Shown in pieces: positions 1 through 8,092 of a stretch of DNA of 64,000 nucleotides. The stretch's first letter is position 1. Every line of letters starts with the position of its first letter. Position numbers and translations under genes: made by a program. Location: contig NZ_JWTB01000033.1 of NCBI RefSeq assembly GCF_000813845.1, positions 1 through 64,000 on the forward strand, given 5' to 3'. The notes beneath the pieces are model-generated. The model did not search any database and had not been told where the DNA came from. It saw only the letters and a program-made list of their open reading frames with translations. Origin of the DNA: Pseudarthrobacter phenanthrenivorans. GTDB taxonomy: Bacteria; Actinomycetota; Actinomycetes; Actinomycetales; Micrococcaceae.

Positions 1-198
1 GGACACCACCCACACACCGCCATCGTTCAACTCCACCTCAGTGGTCTTGAACCCCGGATACAACACCGCGCCCGTCACCACCACAGCCAGCACCACACCA
101 AACGCAGTACCGGCGAACCACCGGGATCGAGGAAGGCGGCGGGGTCGGGGTGGTCCGGCAACAGCGCTATGGGCGCGCGTCTGTCCGCGACGTTTCAT
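1..198 (-). CDS. N-terminal fragment of a membrane-anchored extracellular protein (partial)
   Basis: Sixty-six codons are visible before the gene runs off the left edge. The protein starts MKRRGQTRAH, has an Arg/Pro-rich cytoplasmic segment, one hydrophobic membrane span (FGVVLAVVVTGAVLYP), and then an extracellular stretch containing LNDGGVWVVS. A GGGGGA ribosome site lies 8 nt before the ATG. From memory of actinobacterial proteins, an N-terminal anchor followed by a LNDGGVWV-type segment is typical of very large Ig-like or fibronectin type III surface proteins that neighbour MoxR/DUF58 genes. Only the anchor is visible, so the function is inference; the membrane topology is well supported. 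Confidence 0.5.
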   Translation of the reverse strand, partial: MKRRGQTRAHSAVAGPPRPRRLPRSRWFAGTAFGVVLAVVVTGAVLYPGFKTTEVELNDGGVWVVS

Positions 199-329
199 TC
201 CGTAAATCCCCCAAGAATTTTTGCCTGATGGCTGGCTGCCGGCCTCCGCAGCGGCCGGGCAGAACAAGAATACGTTATTTCACCAACGAGTGGATGAATC
301 CCTGCGGCAACTCTGCATACCGCACGTGC

Positions 330-1544
330 TCAGTCCAGGACCAGGCCCCTGCCGCGGCCGCGGGTGAGGCGGACCGGGTTGATCTCGCCGAAGCCGCGCA
401 CATTTTGGGGCTCCTGCGGGATCATGACGAACCGCTCGTCATGTTCCAGCGCCGAGGCGGTCATGGAATCCACCAGGACCGTTCCGGGATCGGCAAGCGT
501 GGTGAGGCGGGCGGCGAGGTTGACGGTGGGGCCGTAGATGTCGCCCAGGCGGGACAGGATCCTGCCCCACACCATGGCAACCCGGGCTTCGGGGAGGATC
601 TCGTCTTCGGTGAAGGCCTCGGCGAGCGCCAGGGAAATCTCGGCACCGGCCGCCGGGGTTTCGGCGATGTAGAGGACTTCATCGCCCACGGTCTTGACCA
701 GCCGGCCGCCGCCCACCGAAATGATCTCGGCGCACTTGTTTTCGAAGCGCTGGACCAGCCGGGCCAGTGTCTTTTCGTTCATCCGGCGGGACAGGCTGGT
801 GTAGGAGACCAGGTCGGCGAAGCCAACCGCGCGCGCGAGGGGCAGCGGCGCGTCGTCCTCGTCGCCTTCCCGGCCTTCCTCGCTGGCCTGCAGTCCGGCC
901 TCGGCGCGCACGGCCAGCCGCTGGACGCCGGCGTTGAGCTGGCGGCGCCAGGAGTACACCAGCACCTCTTCGAGCGCGTCCACCAGGGCGGGAAGTTCGT
1001 TGACCAGGCGCTTGCGGGCCACGGCGTCCGTGACCCCCTGCTCGTGGACCATGTCCTCCACGAGGGCCTCGATCTGCCAGACCACCATGCGGTCCGTCAT
1101 CTGCCCGATGGAGCGGGTCACCGAGATAGCGGCTTCCTCGGTAAGCTTGCCGGCGCGGACCAGATCCACAATGGTGGACAGGGCGGCCTGATCGCGTTCC
1201 GTGAACGCGACATCCTCGTCACCGAAATTCGGAAAGCCGAGGGCACGCCAGAGTTTACGGGCAGAAAGCAGCGAGACTCCCGCACCCGCGGCAACTTCAC
1301 GACGGCGGAGCTTGCGTTCCCCGCCCAGGAGGCGGGCTTCGAGGGCCTTCATGGCCAGCCGTTCGGCGGACATGGCGCCGGTAGGCGGGTGCCGGTCGGT
1401 CCCCGGCGCTCCGTCAGCCGGGCCGGGTTCCGGTGTCGCCGCAGGGACGGCGTTCACGTCACCGCTTCCGGCGGCGGGGTCGAGTGCGGCGGTGGCTGCA
1501 GGTGCGATGCTGCCCACGCGTTCCTGCTGGTCCTCATCGGTCAT
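330..1544 (-). CDS. Class III adenylate/guanylate cyclase with N-terminal regulatory domain
   Basis: The 404-aa protein should make cyclic nucleotide from ATP. The C-terminal third is a class III cyclase domain with both metal-binding aspartates (FADLVSYT, about residue 244; VGDEVLY, about 288), the purine-contacting Lys in LVKTVGDE, and the transition-state Asn/Arg pair in VNLAARL, so it looks catalytically complete. The N-terminal half has a helical segment (RRREVAAGAGVS, LWRALGF) like the autoinhibitory pH-sensing region of M. tuberculosis Rv1264. No membrane span is evident. The ATG at 1544 is preferred over a GTG at 1553 because GAGAAGGTGG sits correctly upstream. It overlaps the PH-domain gene's end and is probably co-transcribed with birA. 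Specificity for ATP over GTP is not proven. Confidence 0.85.
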   Translation of the reverse strand: MTDEDQQERVGSIAPAATAALDPAAGSGDVNAVPAATPEPGPADGAPGTDRHPPTGAMSAERLAMKALEARLLGGERKLRRREVAAGAGVSLLSARKLWRALGFPNFGDEDVAFTERDQAALSTIVDLVRAGKLTEEAAISVTRSIGQMTDRMVVWQIEALVEDMVHEQGVTDAVARKRLVNELPALVDALEEVLVYSWRRQLNAGVQRLAVRAEAGLQASEEGREGDEDDAPLPLARAVGFADLVSYTSLSRRMNEKTLARLVQRFENKCAEIISVGGGRLVKTVGDEVLYIAETPAAGAEISLALAEAFTEDEILPEARVAMVWGRILSRLGDIYGPTVNLAARLTTLADPGTVLVDSMTASALEHDERFVMIPQEPQNVRGFGEINPVRLTRGRGRGLVLD

Positions 1545-2133
1545 CCCGTCCACCTTCTCTCATGTCCTCCGGAAAAGCCCCGGCGGGGTAATGCGCCGCG
1601 CCGCCCGGCCGGGCCACGCTGTCATCCGGCAGTTCCCCGATGGCGTCGAGGATAAAGTCGCGGAACCGGGCCACCTCGGGCACGTCGCGAAAGGTCACCA
1701 CGCCCTGGTACCCGGTTTCCAAGGATATATTCCCGGAGCGCACCAGTCGCTGCAGCAGGGATTCGTGGACTGTCAGGTTACGGACCGCGGACAGGTTCAC
1801 CTGCTGGTCCCGACGGCTCAGCAGCCCATAGCGGGCCACCATCCGCTGGCTGGTCAAGGTGTAGCGCGTGCTGTGCCAGCGCAGGAGCCGGGGCAGGCAG
1901 TAGCCCAGCCACACGGCTGCGGCCGCGGCCACGCAGGCGGTGACCAGCCAGGGCGTCCATTGGCGGTTGAGCGCGGGAGCCAGCCGGGCGGCGCCGCCCC
2001 GGATGATCCACGCGCTGGCATAGGCGGCCAGCGCCGGCGCCAGCACGAAGGCGACGGCTGCCCCGGCCAGCTTCCGCGGCTGCGGGCGGGTAGTGACGAT
2101 CACCTGCTCCCCGGGAAGAAGGGTCCTACGCAT
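1534..2133 (-). CDS. PH domain-containing membrane protein
   Basis: A 199-aa protein with two N-terminal hydrophobic spans (roughly residues 20-45 and 58-85) followed by a bacterial PH-like (bPH2/YdbS type) region with RYTLTSQRMVARYGLLSRR and the typical V..F.DVPEV..F end. The start ATG lies inside the last codons of birA (8-nt overlap), which indicates translational coupling. Its own end overlaps the upstream region of the cyclase gene. The birA-PH-cyclase order therefore reads as one operon. Proteins of this family are membrane-associated with no firmly known biochemical role; none is claimed here. Confidence 0.8.
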   Translation of the reverse strand: MRRTLLPGEQVIVTTRPQPRKLAGAAVAFVLAPALAAYASAWIIRGGAARLAPALNRQWTPWLVTACVAAAAAVWLGYCLPRLLRWHSTRYTLTSQRMVARYGLLSRRDQQVNLSAVRNLTVHESLLQRLVRSGNISLETGYQGVVTFRDVPEVARFRDFILDAIGELPDDSVARPGGAAHYPAGAFPEDMREGGRDDR

Positions 2134-3034
2134 AACCGCCTTGGCTGGGTGCGTCCGGCGCTGCCCAGGGCCGCAGGTGCACAACGTCGCCGGCCGTCAC
2201 CACGTGCTCGCGCGAGTCGCGGTCCACCACCAGCAAGGAGCCGTAGTCGTCCAGCCGGGATGCGTGGCCAATGATTTCGTGGTCTCCGGGCAGCTGCGCC
2301 CGCACCTGCTTGCCCAACGTCACCATGACTGCCTCCACCCTCTTGTGCAGCGAGGGGCCACCCGCCATGCCGGCCGCGGGGTCGCCGTCGGCATTGCAGA
2401 AACTGCGGTAGAGCACCGCGAAGTGTGACAGGTAGCTCTTCAGCAGGGCGGTCCGGTCGGTGGTGCGCGCGCCTTCCAGGGCAACGGACGTGGCGGTGGG
2501 CACCGGGAGTTCGTCTTCGCGCAGGGTGACGTTCAGGCCCGTACCCAGGATGACCGGCGGCACATTCCCGTCCAGCATGGGACCCAGCTGCGCCAGGATT
2601 CCTGCGATCTTCCGGCCCCGGACCAGGACGTCGTTCGGCCACTTCAGTTCAGCCGGGATGCCGGCGGTTTCGAGGAGCGTTTCCCGCAGGGCCAGGGCTG
2701 CAATCAGGGACAGCCAGGAGTAACTCTGGGTGGGCAGGGGCCGGCCGTCGGCGTTGACGGGGCGCAGCACCACGGAGACGGACACCGAACTCAGCGGCGG
2801 CGCCTCCCAGCGCCGGTCCAGCCGCCCCCTGGCCGCTGTCTGGTACTCGGCAGTCAGGACGGAGAGGTCTGGCCACGCTGCGGGCTCCACGGTGACGGAG
2901 CGCAGGAGGTCGGCGTTGGTGGAACCGGTGGAGTCCACCACGTCGATCCGGGGTATTCCCGTGGCGGAAAGGAAACGCTGGTCGGCCAGGTCCCCTCGGT
3001 TCAGCGGAGTGCCCGGTGCGTGTGCGTCATCCAT
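2126..3034 (-). CDS. birA: Biotin-[acetyl-CoA-carboxylase] ligase
   Basis: A 302-aa biotin protein ligase that activates biotin as biotinyl-AMP and attaches it to the biotin carrier domain of acyl-CoA carboxylases, whose subunits are encoded nearby. Visible motifs are the biotinyl-AMP loop (ARGRLDRRWEAP), KWPNDVL, and the C-terminal SH3-like segment. There is no N-terminal helix-turn-helix, so this is a group I enzyme and not a biotin repressor. The ATG follows TAGGAT by six bases, indicating a leaderless transcript. In M. tuberculosis birA also lies next to accD5-accE5, and the same divergent arrangement is seen here with the SDR gene between them. Confidence 0.95.
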   Translation of the reverse strand: MDDAHAPGTPLNRGDLADQRFLSATGIPRIDVVDSTGSTNADLLRSVTVEPAAWPDLSVLTAEYQTAARGRLDRRWEAPPLSSVSVSVVLRPVNADGRPLPTQSYSWLSLIAALALRETLLETAGIPAELKWPNDVLVRGRKIAGILAQLGPMLDGNVPPVILGTGLNVTLREDELPVPTATSVALEGARTTDRTALLKSYLSHFAVLYRSFCNADGDPAAGMAGGPSLHKRVEAVMVTLGKQVRAQLPGDHEIIGHASRLDDYGSLLVVDRDSREHVVTAGDVVHLRPWAAPDAPSQGGYA

Positions 3035-3040
3035 AGCTTG

Positions 3041-3046
3041 ATCCTA
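3041..3046 (-). promoter_or_regulatory. -10 box of leaderless birA promoter
   Basis: TAGGAT on the minus strand ends six bases before the birA ATG, so the transcript would begin at or next to the start codon. No convincing -35 hexamer is visible. Confidence 0.6.
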
Positions 3047-3131
3047 CCGAGCCACCCTGGGTCCCACCCAGCCATGCCGCGGGGCCGGGCCCTGTCCCCG
3101 AAGTCCCGGGCGCCAGTGCCCGCAGGGCCGG

Positions 3132-4019
3132 TTAGAGGAAGATGTCCGGGACCAGCTGATCCTCGGGCGCTCCCAGGCTGTAGGGCCGGAAGTCCGTCAC
3201 GCCAGCGGCGGTGAGGACCTCTTCATCCGTGTAGAAGTTTCCCGATGACGGGCCTCCGGCGGAGAGGTTGGTGCCGGTCAGGACAGCGTGGGCGGCGTCC
3301 GCCATGATCTGCGGGCCGCGGGCAGCCAGGACCATCGTTTCGCCGTGCGGCATGTTGCGGATGGCGGCGGTGTCGATCAAGGTGCACGGCCACAGTGAGT
3401 TGACGCTGATCCCGTCGGACTTCAGTTCCTCGGCAAGGCCCAGCGTGGTCAGGCTCATGCCGTATTTGGCCATGGTGTAGGCGAGGTGCTTCCCAGCCCA
3501 GGACGGGTCGAGGTTCAGCGGCGGCGACAGCGTGAGGATGTGCCCCTGGCCCGAGGCCCGCAGCGCCGGGAGCGCCAGCTTGGACAGCAGGAAGGTGCCC
3601 CGCACATTGATGTCCTGCATCAGGTCGTACTTTTTCATGTCCACGGCGTCCGTCGTGGAGAGATCGATGGCGGACGCGTTGTTAATGACGACGTCGATCC
3701 CGCCAAAGCGGTCCACGGCGGCTTCCACGGCGCCGGCCACGTCGGCGTCCCGGCGCACATCGCCCACGAGCGGCAGCGCCTGGCCACCGGCCTCTTCCAG
3801 TTCCGCGGCGGCGGTGAATACGGTGCCGGCCAGCTTGGGGTGCGGTTCGCCCGTCTTGGCCAGGAGCACGATGTTGGCGCCGTCGCGGGCGGCCCTCAGG
3901 GCAATGGCCAGGCCGATTCCCCGGCTTCCACCGGAGATGAGGAGGGTCCGGCCGGCCAGGGAGCCGGACGCCCGGTACGGGCTTTCGGGGGCACGCAAAG
4001 CATCGTCGCTTGAAGTCAT
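3132..4019 (-). CDS. SDR family NAD(P)-dependent oxidoreductase (HSDL2-like)
   Basis: A 295-aa short-chain dehydrogenase. The cofactor motif is SGGSRGIG in place of TGxxxGxG, followed by NNAS and the catalytic YTMAK (Tyr/Lys). The overall pattern, with LSPPLNLDP and SLWPCTLIDTAA, matches hydroxysteroid-dehydrogenase-like protein 2 relatives, suggesting a fatty or steroid acyl substrate, but the substrate cannot be read from sequence. The ATG at 4019 is six bases after TACAGT (leaderless) and is preferred over an upstream in-frame start. The gene is divergent from accD, and its promoter region carries a GTTAC...GTAAC palindrome, so it is probably controlled by a lipid-linked repressor. Confidence 0.85.
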   Translation of the reverse strand: MTSSDDALRAPESPYRASGSLAGRTLLISGGSRGIGLAIALRAARDGANIVLLAKTGEPHPKLAGTVFTAAAELEEAGGQALPLVGDVRRDADVAGAVEAAVDRFGGIDVVINNASAIDLSTTDAVDMKKYDLMQDINVRGTFLLSKLALPALRASGQGHILTLSPPLNLDPSWAGKHLAYTMAKYGMSLTTLGLAEELKSDGISVNSLWPCTLIDTAAIRNMPHGETMVLAARGPQIMADAAHAVLTGTNLSAGGPSSGNFYTDEEVLTAAGVTDFRPYSLGAPEDQLVPDIFL

Positions 4020-4025
4020 GGGAAC

Positions 4026-4031
4026 ACTGTA
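4026..4031 (-). promoter_or_regulatory. -10 box of leaderless SDR promoter
   Basis: TACAGT on the minus strand, six bases before the ATG at 4019; it predicts a leaderless message. Confidence 0.6.
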
Positions 4032-4041
4032 GCCCAAACAA

Positions 4042-4057
4042 GTTACCGGCGAGTAAC
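4042..4057. promoter_or_regulatory. Palindromic operator GTTAC-N6-GTAAC
   Basis: GTTACCGGCGAGTAAC is a perfect inverted repeat (5-bp arms, 6-bp centre) lying 10 bases upstream of the SDR -10 box, over the position of a -35 element. The geometry suits a dimeric TetR-type repressor of the SDR gene. The regulator is not identified in the window. Confidence 0.5.
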
Positions 4058-4088
4058 ATTGTGGAGGGGTTGCTGGAACGGCAGAAAA

Positions 4089-4105
4089 TTGTAGGATCCC
4101 TACAG
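4089..4105. promoter_or_regulatory. Palindromic operator upstream of accD, shared with accA
   Basis: TTGTAGGATCCCTACAG contains TGTAGG-ATC-CCTACA as a perfect palindrome. It ends just upstream of the accD -35 region. Almost the same element (TTGTAG-N5-CTACAA) occurs upstream of accA at 14308-14324, so both carboxylase subunits probably answer to the same regulator. Confidence 0.6.
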
Positions 4106-4127
4106 CTGCGGGCATCCAAAGCGTCAC

Positions 4128-4133
4128 TAGACT
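4128..4133 (+). promoter_or_regulatory. Probable accD -10 box
   Basis: TAGACT, 22 bases downstream of the palindrome at 4089-4105. It implies a 5' leader of about 95 nt before the accD start. Confidence 0.4.
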
Positions 4134-4234
4134 TGCCAGCAGGGTTCGTTCTTTGTGTGGAAGCTACTTAAGGCTCCGTGCAGCACGGCCCGCCAGCCAA
4201 CAGAACTGACCTGCTACAGAGCCGGAGACACTTG

Positions 4235-5818
4235 ATGAGCCACGATCTGACAACGACAGCGGGAAAGATTGCCGATTTCCGCGACCGCCAGGCGCGCGCC
4301 GAACAGCCCTCCGGCCCCGAGGCCATCGAAAAGCAGCATGCACGCGGGAAGAACACCGCCCGCGAGCGCATCGCCATGCTCCTGGACGAAGACTCCTTTG
4401 TTGAATTCGACGCCCTGGCCGTCCACCGCTCCACCGCCTTCGGCATGGAAAAGAAGAAACCGCTGGGCGATGGCCTCGTCTCCGGCTACGGCACCGTGGA
4501 CGGCCGGCTCGTGGCGGTCTACAGCCAGGACTTCACGGTGTACGGCGGTTCGCTGAGCCAGGTCAACGGCGAGAAGATCGTCAAGGTCCAGGAATTCGCC
4601 CTCCGCAACGGCTGCCCCGTCGTCGGCATCCTGGACGGCGGCGGCGCCCGCATCCAGGAAGGCGTGGCCTCGCTGGCCATGTTCGCGGACATCTTCCGGA
4701 ACAACGTCCACGCCAGCGGCGTGGTCCCCCAGATCTCGATCATCATGGGCCCGTCCGCCGGCGGGGCCGCCTACTCCCCCGCACTCACCGACTATGTGGT
4801 GATGGTGGACAAGACTTCCCACATGTTTATCACCGGCCCGGACGTCATCAAGACCGTCACTGGCGAAGACGTGGACATGGAAACCCTTGGCGGCGCCCGG
4901 CAGCACAACGCCACCACCGGCACGTCCACCTACCTGGCCTCCGACGAGACCGACGCCATCGAGTTCGTGCGCGAACTGCTGGACTTCCTGCCGTCGAACA
5001 ACCTGTCCGAGGCACCCGTGCTGGGCCACCAGCAGGAGCTGGAGATCGACGACGACGACCTCGCCCTTGACACGCTGGTCCCGGACTCGGCCAACCAGCC
5101 CTACGACATGCGCACCGTCGTGGAACAGATCGTGGACGACGGCCACTTCCTGGAGATGCAGGCCCTGTATGCCCCCAACGTCATGATTGGCTACGGCCGC
5201 GTGGAAGGGCACACCGTGGGCATTGTGGCCAACCAGCCGCTGCAGTTTGCCGGCACCCTGGACATCGCCGCCTCCGAGAAGGCAGCCCGCTTCGTGCGCC
5301 ACTGCGACGCGTTCAACATCCCCATCATCACCCTGGTGGACGTTCCCGGCTTCCTGCCCGGCAAGGACCAGGAGTTCCAGGGAATCATCCGCCGCGGCGC
5401 CAAGCTCCTCTACGCCTATGCCGAGGCCACCGTTCCCAAGCTGACGGTCATCACCCGCAAGGCCTACGGCGGAGCCTACATCGTCATGGGCTCCAAGAAG
5501 CTCGGCGCCGACCTGAACCTCGCATGGCCCACCGCGCAGATCGGCGTCATGGGCGCACAGGGGGCCGTGAACATCCTCTACCGCCGCGACCTCGCAGCCG
5601 TCGCCCAGGACGGCGGCGACGTCGAAGCCCGCCGCGCCGAGGTGATCCGGCAGTACGAAGAAGAGCTCCTCAACCCCTACCAGGCAGCCGAGCTCGGGTA
5701 CGTGGACGCCGTGATCGCCCCCTCAGACACCCGCATCCAGATCATCAAGGGCCTCCGGGCCCTCCGGGACAAGCGCGCCAGCCTTCCCGCCAAGAAGCAC
5801 GGGAACATCCCGCTGTGA
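4235..5818 (+). CDS. accD: Acyl-CoA carboxylase carboxyltransferase beta subunit
   Basis: A 527-aa carboxyltransferase that moves the carboxyl group from biotin to acetyl-CoA or propionyl-CoA, supplying malonyl-CoA or methylmalonyl-CoA for lipid synthesis. Both halves of the crotonase-like fold are present, with the acyl-CoA oxyanion segment GPSAGGAAYSPAL in the N half and RKAYGGAYIVMGSK in the C half. Length and the ending KKHGNIPL are typical of actinobacterial AccD5/PccB. MSHDLTTTAG at 4235 is chosen because GGAG precedes it properly. accE overlaps by 4 nt, and the biotin carboxylase subunit is accA at 14416. Acetyl versus propionyl preference is not decidable here. Confidence 0.95.
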   Translation: MSHDLTTTAGKIADFRDRQARAEQPSGPEAIEKQHARGKNTARERIAMLLDEDSFVEFDALAVHRSTAFGMEKKKPLGDGLVSGYGTVDGRLVAVYSQDFTVYGGSLSQVNGEKIVKVQEFALRNGCPVVGILDGGGARIQEGVASLAMFADIFRNNVHASGVVPQISIIMGPSAGGAAYSPALTDYVVMVDKTSHMFITGPDVIKTVTGEDVDMETLGGARQHNATTGTSTYLASDETDAIEFVRELLDFLPSNNLSEAPVLGHQQELEIDDDDLALDTLVPDSANQPYDMRTVVEQIVDDGHFLEMQALYAPNVMIGYGRVEGHTVGIVANQPLQFAGTLDIAASEKAARFVRHCDAFNIPIITLVDVPGFLPGKDQEFQGIIRRGAKLLYAYAEATVPKLTVITRKAYGGAYIVMGSKKLGADLNLAWPTAQIGVMGAQGAVNILYRRDLAAVAQDGGDVEARRAEVIRQYEEELLNPYQAAELGYVDAVIAPSDTRIQIIKGLRALRDKRASLPAKKHGNIPL

Positions 5819-6051
5819 CCGCCGACCAGAATCCCGCCTCCGCGCCCGCCGAAGCCGCTCCGCTGCTCTCTGTTGTCAAAGGGCAGCCGAACGCCGAGGA
5901 ACTGGCCGCGCTGACCGCCGTCGTCCTTTCCCTGGGCGGGGAAAGCCCGGCCCCAGCCAAGACGCCAACCGTGCGGCATTGGGTGCGCCGCCAGCAGCTA
6001 AGGCTCGCGCCCACGCCTGGCCCGGGCGCCTGGAAGCGCAGCCAGGGCTGA
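5815..6051 (+). CDS. accE: Acyl-CoA carboxylase epsilon subunit
   Basis: A 78-aa protein starting with GTG inside the accD stop (GTGA overlap), so translation is coupled. The N-terminal LLSVVKGQPNAEELAALTAV and C-terminal Trp/Arg-rich RHWVRRQQLR segments match the small epsilon subunit that actinobacterial acyl-CoA carboxylases need for stable assembly of the AccA-AccD complex. The middle is Ala/Pro rich and variable, as is usual. Position directly after accD is the conserved arrangement (accD5-accE5). Confidence 0.88.
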   Translation: MTADQNPASAPAEAAPLLSVVKGQPNAEELAALTAVVLSLGGESPAPAKTPTVRHWVRRQQLRLAPTPGPGAWKRSQG

Positions 6052-6121
6052 TCCTCGCCACCCACCGGCGGCGTGGGCCCACCCACCGGCGGGGCTTGGT
6101 TACGTCACCCAGGCACCCGGG

Positions 6122-6127
6122 TAGTCT
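6122..6127 (+). promoter_or_regulatory. -10 box of leaderless DUF885 gene promoter
   Basis: TAGTCT, six bases before the GTG start at 6134; leaderless architecture, with no Shine-Dalgarno sequence between. Confidence 0.55.
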
Positions 6128-6133
6128 CGGACT

Positions 6134-7819
6134 GTGACTACAGACACTGCACCCGCCACGCGCCCGCACACCCGCATCGACGCCGTCGCGGACAACTACA
6201 CGGACACCCTGGTCAGGCTCAACCCGACGTTCGCCACCACCCTTGGCCTGCCCGGACACGAAACGGAGTACCAGGACTTCTCACCGGCCGGCATCGCCGG
6301 CTTCGCCGAAGCCGCCCGGGACGCCCTCGCCGCCCTCGAGGGCCTGGAACCGGAAGACGACGTGGACGCCGTCACCCTGGACGCCATGCAGGAACGCCTG
6401 GGCCTGCAGCTGCTGATCCATGCCTCCGGCTGGGAATACGCGGAACTGAACAACATCGCCTCCCCTGCCCAGGACATCAGGGCCATCTTCGACCTCATGC
6501 CCACGGCAAGCGAACAGGACTGGGACCACATCGCCGGGCGCGCACACAACGTCCCGGCAGCCATCAGCGGCTACACCGAGTCCCTCCGCATGGCCAGGGA
6601 CGCCGGCAGGGTGGCCGCCGCCCGGCAGGTCCGGACCGTCATCGAGCAGGTAACCAAGTACGCCGCGCCGGACGGCTTCTTCGCCAAACTGGCAGCCGAT
6701 GCCGCCACCGGCGAAGGGCCGCTGCCCGCGGAGCTGCAGGACAAGCTCGACGCCGGCGCTGACGCCGCCCGCCGCGCCTACGCCGGCCTGGCAGAGTTCC
6801 TGCGCACCGAGCTGCTTCCCGCCGCGCCGGAAAAGGACGCCGTGGGCAGGGCACGCTACGCACTGGCGTCCCGGTCCTTCCTCGGCGCCGAGGTGGACCT
6901 TGAAGAGACATACGCCTGGGGCGTCCAGGAACTCGACCGCCTCATCGCCGAACAGGAGAAGGTGGCACACGCCATCAAGGCAGGCACATCCATCGCCGAG
7001 GCCAAGGACATCCTCAACAACGACCCCGCCCGGCAGCTGAAAGGCACGGAGGCGCTGCGGGAATGGATGCAGGGCCTCTCCGACAAAGCCGTTGCCGAAC
7101 TGGCCGGGGTGCACTTCGACATTCCCGACGTCATGAAAACCCTTGAATGCCGCATCGCCCCCACGGACGAAGGCGGCATCTATTACACCGGACCGTCCGA
7201 CGACTTCAGCCGCCCGGGCCGCATGTGGTGGTCCGTCCCGGCAGGCGAAGACACCTTCACCACCTGGGCCGAAACCACCACCGTGTACCACGAGGGCGTT
7301 CCCGGCCACCACCTCCAGGTGGCCACGGCAACCTACCGGCGCGAACTGCTGAACAAATGGCGCCGGAACGTCTGCTGGACCTCCGGCCACGGCGAAGGCT
7401 GGGCCCTCTACGCGGAAAAACTCATGCAGGAACTGGGCTACCTCAACGACCCCGGCGACCACATGGGCATGCTGGACATGCAACGCATGCGCGCCGCCCG
7501 CGTTGTCTTCGATATCGGCGTTCACCTGGAACTTGAGATGCCCCGACGCTGGGGTTCCGGCCCCTGGACCGCTGACAAGGGCTACGGCTTCCTTCAGGAA
7601 AACCTTCCCATCAGCGAAGGACAGCTCAACTTCGAATTCACCCGCTACCTCGGCTGGCCGGGCCAGGCACCCTCCTACAAAGTGGGCCAGCGGCTCTGGG
7701 AACAGATCCGCGCCGAACTCGAGTCCCGGCCCGGGTTCGACCTCAAGGAGTTCCACACCAAGGCCCTGAACATCGGCTCCGTGGGGCTGGACACCCTCCG
7801 CAGGGCGCTCTTGTCCTGA
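6134..7819 (+). CDS. DUF885 domain-containing protein (putative metallopeptidase)
   Basis: A 561-aa cytoplasmic-looking protein of the DUF885 family; no signal peptide or membrane span is visible. The family hallmark EGVPGHHLQ begins near residue 387 and is followed by HGEGWALYAEKL, a zincin-like arrangement of His and Glu residues that suggests peptidase activity. Substrates are not known for most members. The GTG start follows a -10-like TAGTCT. The gene is the first of a block separating accE from maf, which are close together in mycobacteria, and it has no obvious functional link to the carboxylase. Confidence 0.85.
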   Translation: MTTDTAPATRPHTRIDAVADNYTDTLVRLNPTFATTLGLPGHETEYQDFSPAGIAGFAEAARDALAALEGLEPEDDVDAVTLDAMQERLGLQLLIHASGWEYAELNNIASPAQDIRAIFDLMPTASEQDWDHIAGRAHNVPAAISGYTESLRMARDAGRVAAARQVRTVIEQVTKYAAPDGFFAKLAADAATGEGPLPAELQDKLDAGADAARRAYAGLAEFLRTELLPAAPEKDAVGRARYALASRSFLGAEVDLEETYAWGVQELDRLIAEQEKVAHAIKAGTSIAEAKDILNNDPARQLKGTEALREWMQGLSDKAVAELAGVHFDIPDVMKTLECRIAPTDEGGIYYTGPSDDFSRPGRMWWSVPAGEDTFTTWAETTTVYHEGVPGHHLQVATATYRRELLNKWRRNVCWTSGHGEGWALYAEKLMQELGYLNDPGDHMGMLDMQRMRAARVVFDIGVHLELEMPRRWGSGPWTADKGYGFLQENLPISEGQLNFEFTRYLGWPGQAPSYKVGQRLWEQIRAELESRPGFDLKEFHTKALNIGSVGLDTLRRALLS

Positions 7820-8080
7820 CCCGCCCCCATGGCCGGGTGCCCCGGCATGGCTGCCTTCCTCTGCGCGCTGCTCCTTCGTCGCTTTGACGCGCGCTGCCGG
7901 AAGCCAGCCACGTCGGGGCGCGCTTGGCCCGCCGCGGCGAGACATTAAGCACACCATTGCCGGGAATAAGTAACACAAGCCGCTGCCTGCCTTGTACTTA
8001 CGGGTTTTTCGGCGGCCTGCGGCTATTGCAGGCGCGTAATATTTCTCAATATTCTTTCGACGTGGTATGTGGTGGGGGTC

Positions 8081-8086
8081 TAGCTT
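8081..8086 (+). promoter_or_regulatory. -10 box of leaderless symporter promoter
   Basis: TAGCTT, six bases before the GTG at 8093; no ribosome-binding sequence lies between them. Confidence 0.55.
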
Positions 8087-8092
8087 GTTCTG

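Noticed and set aside
1201..2274. Plus-strand frame of 357 codons across the cyclase and PH genes
   Set aside because: Arg/Ala/Pro-rich shadow; both minus-strand genes have clear domains.
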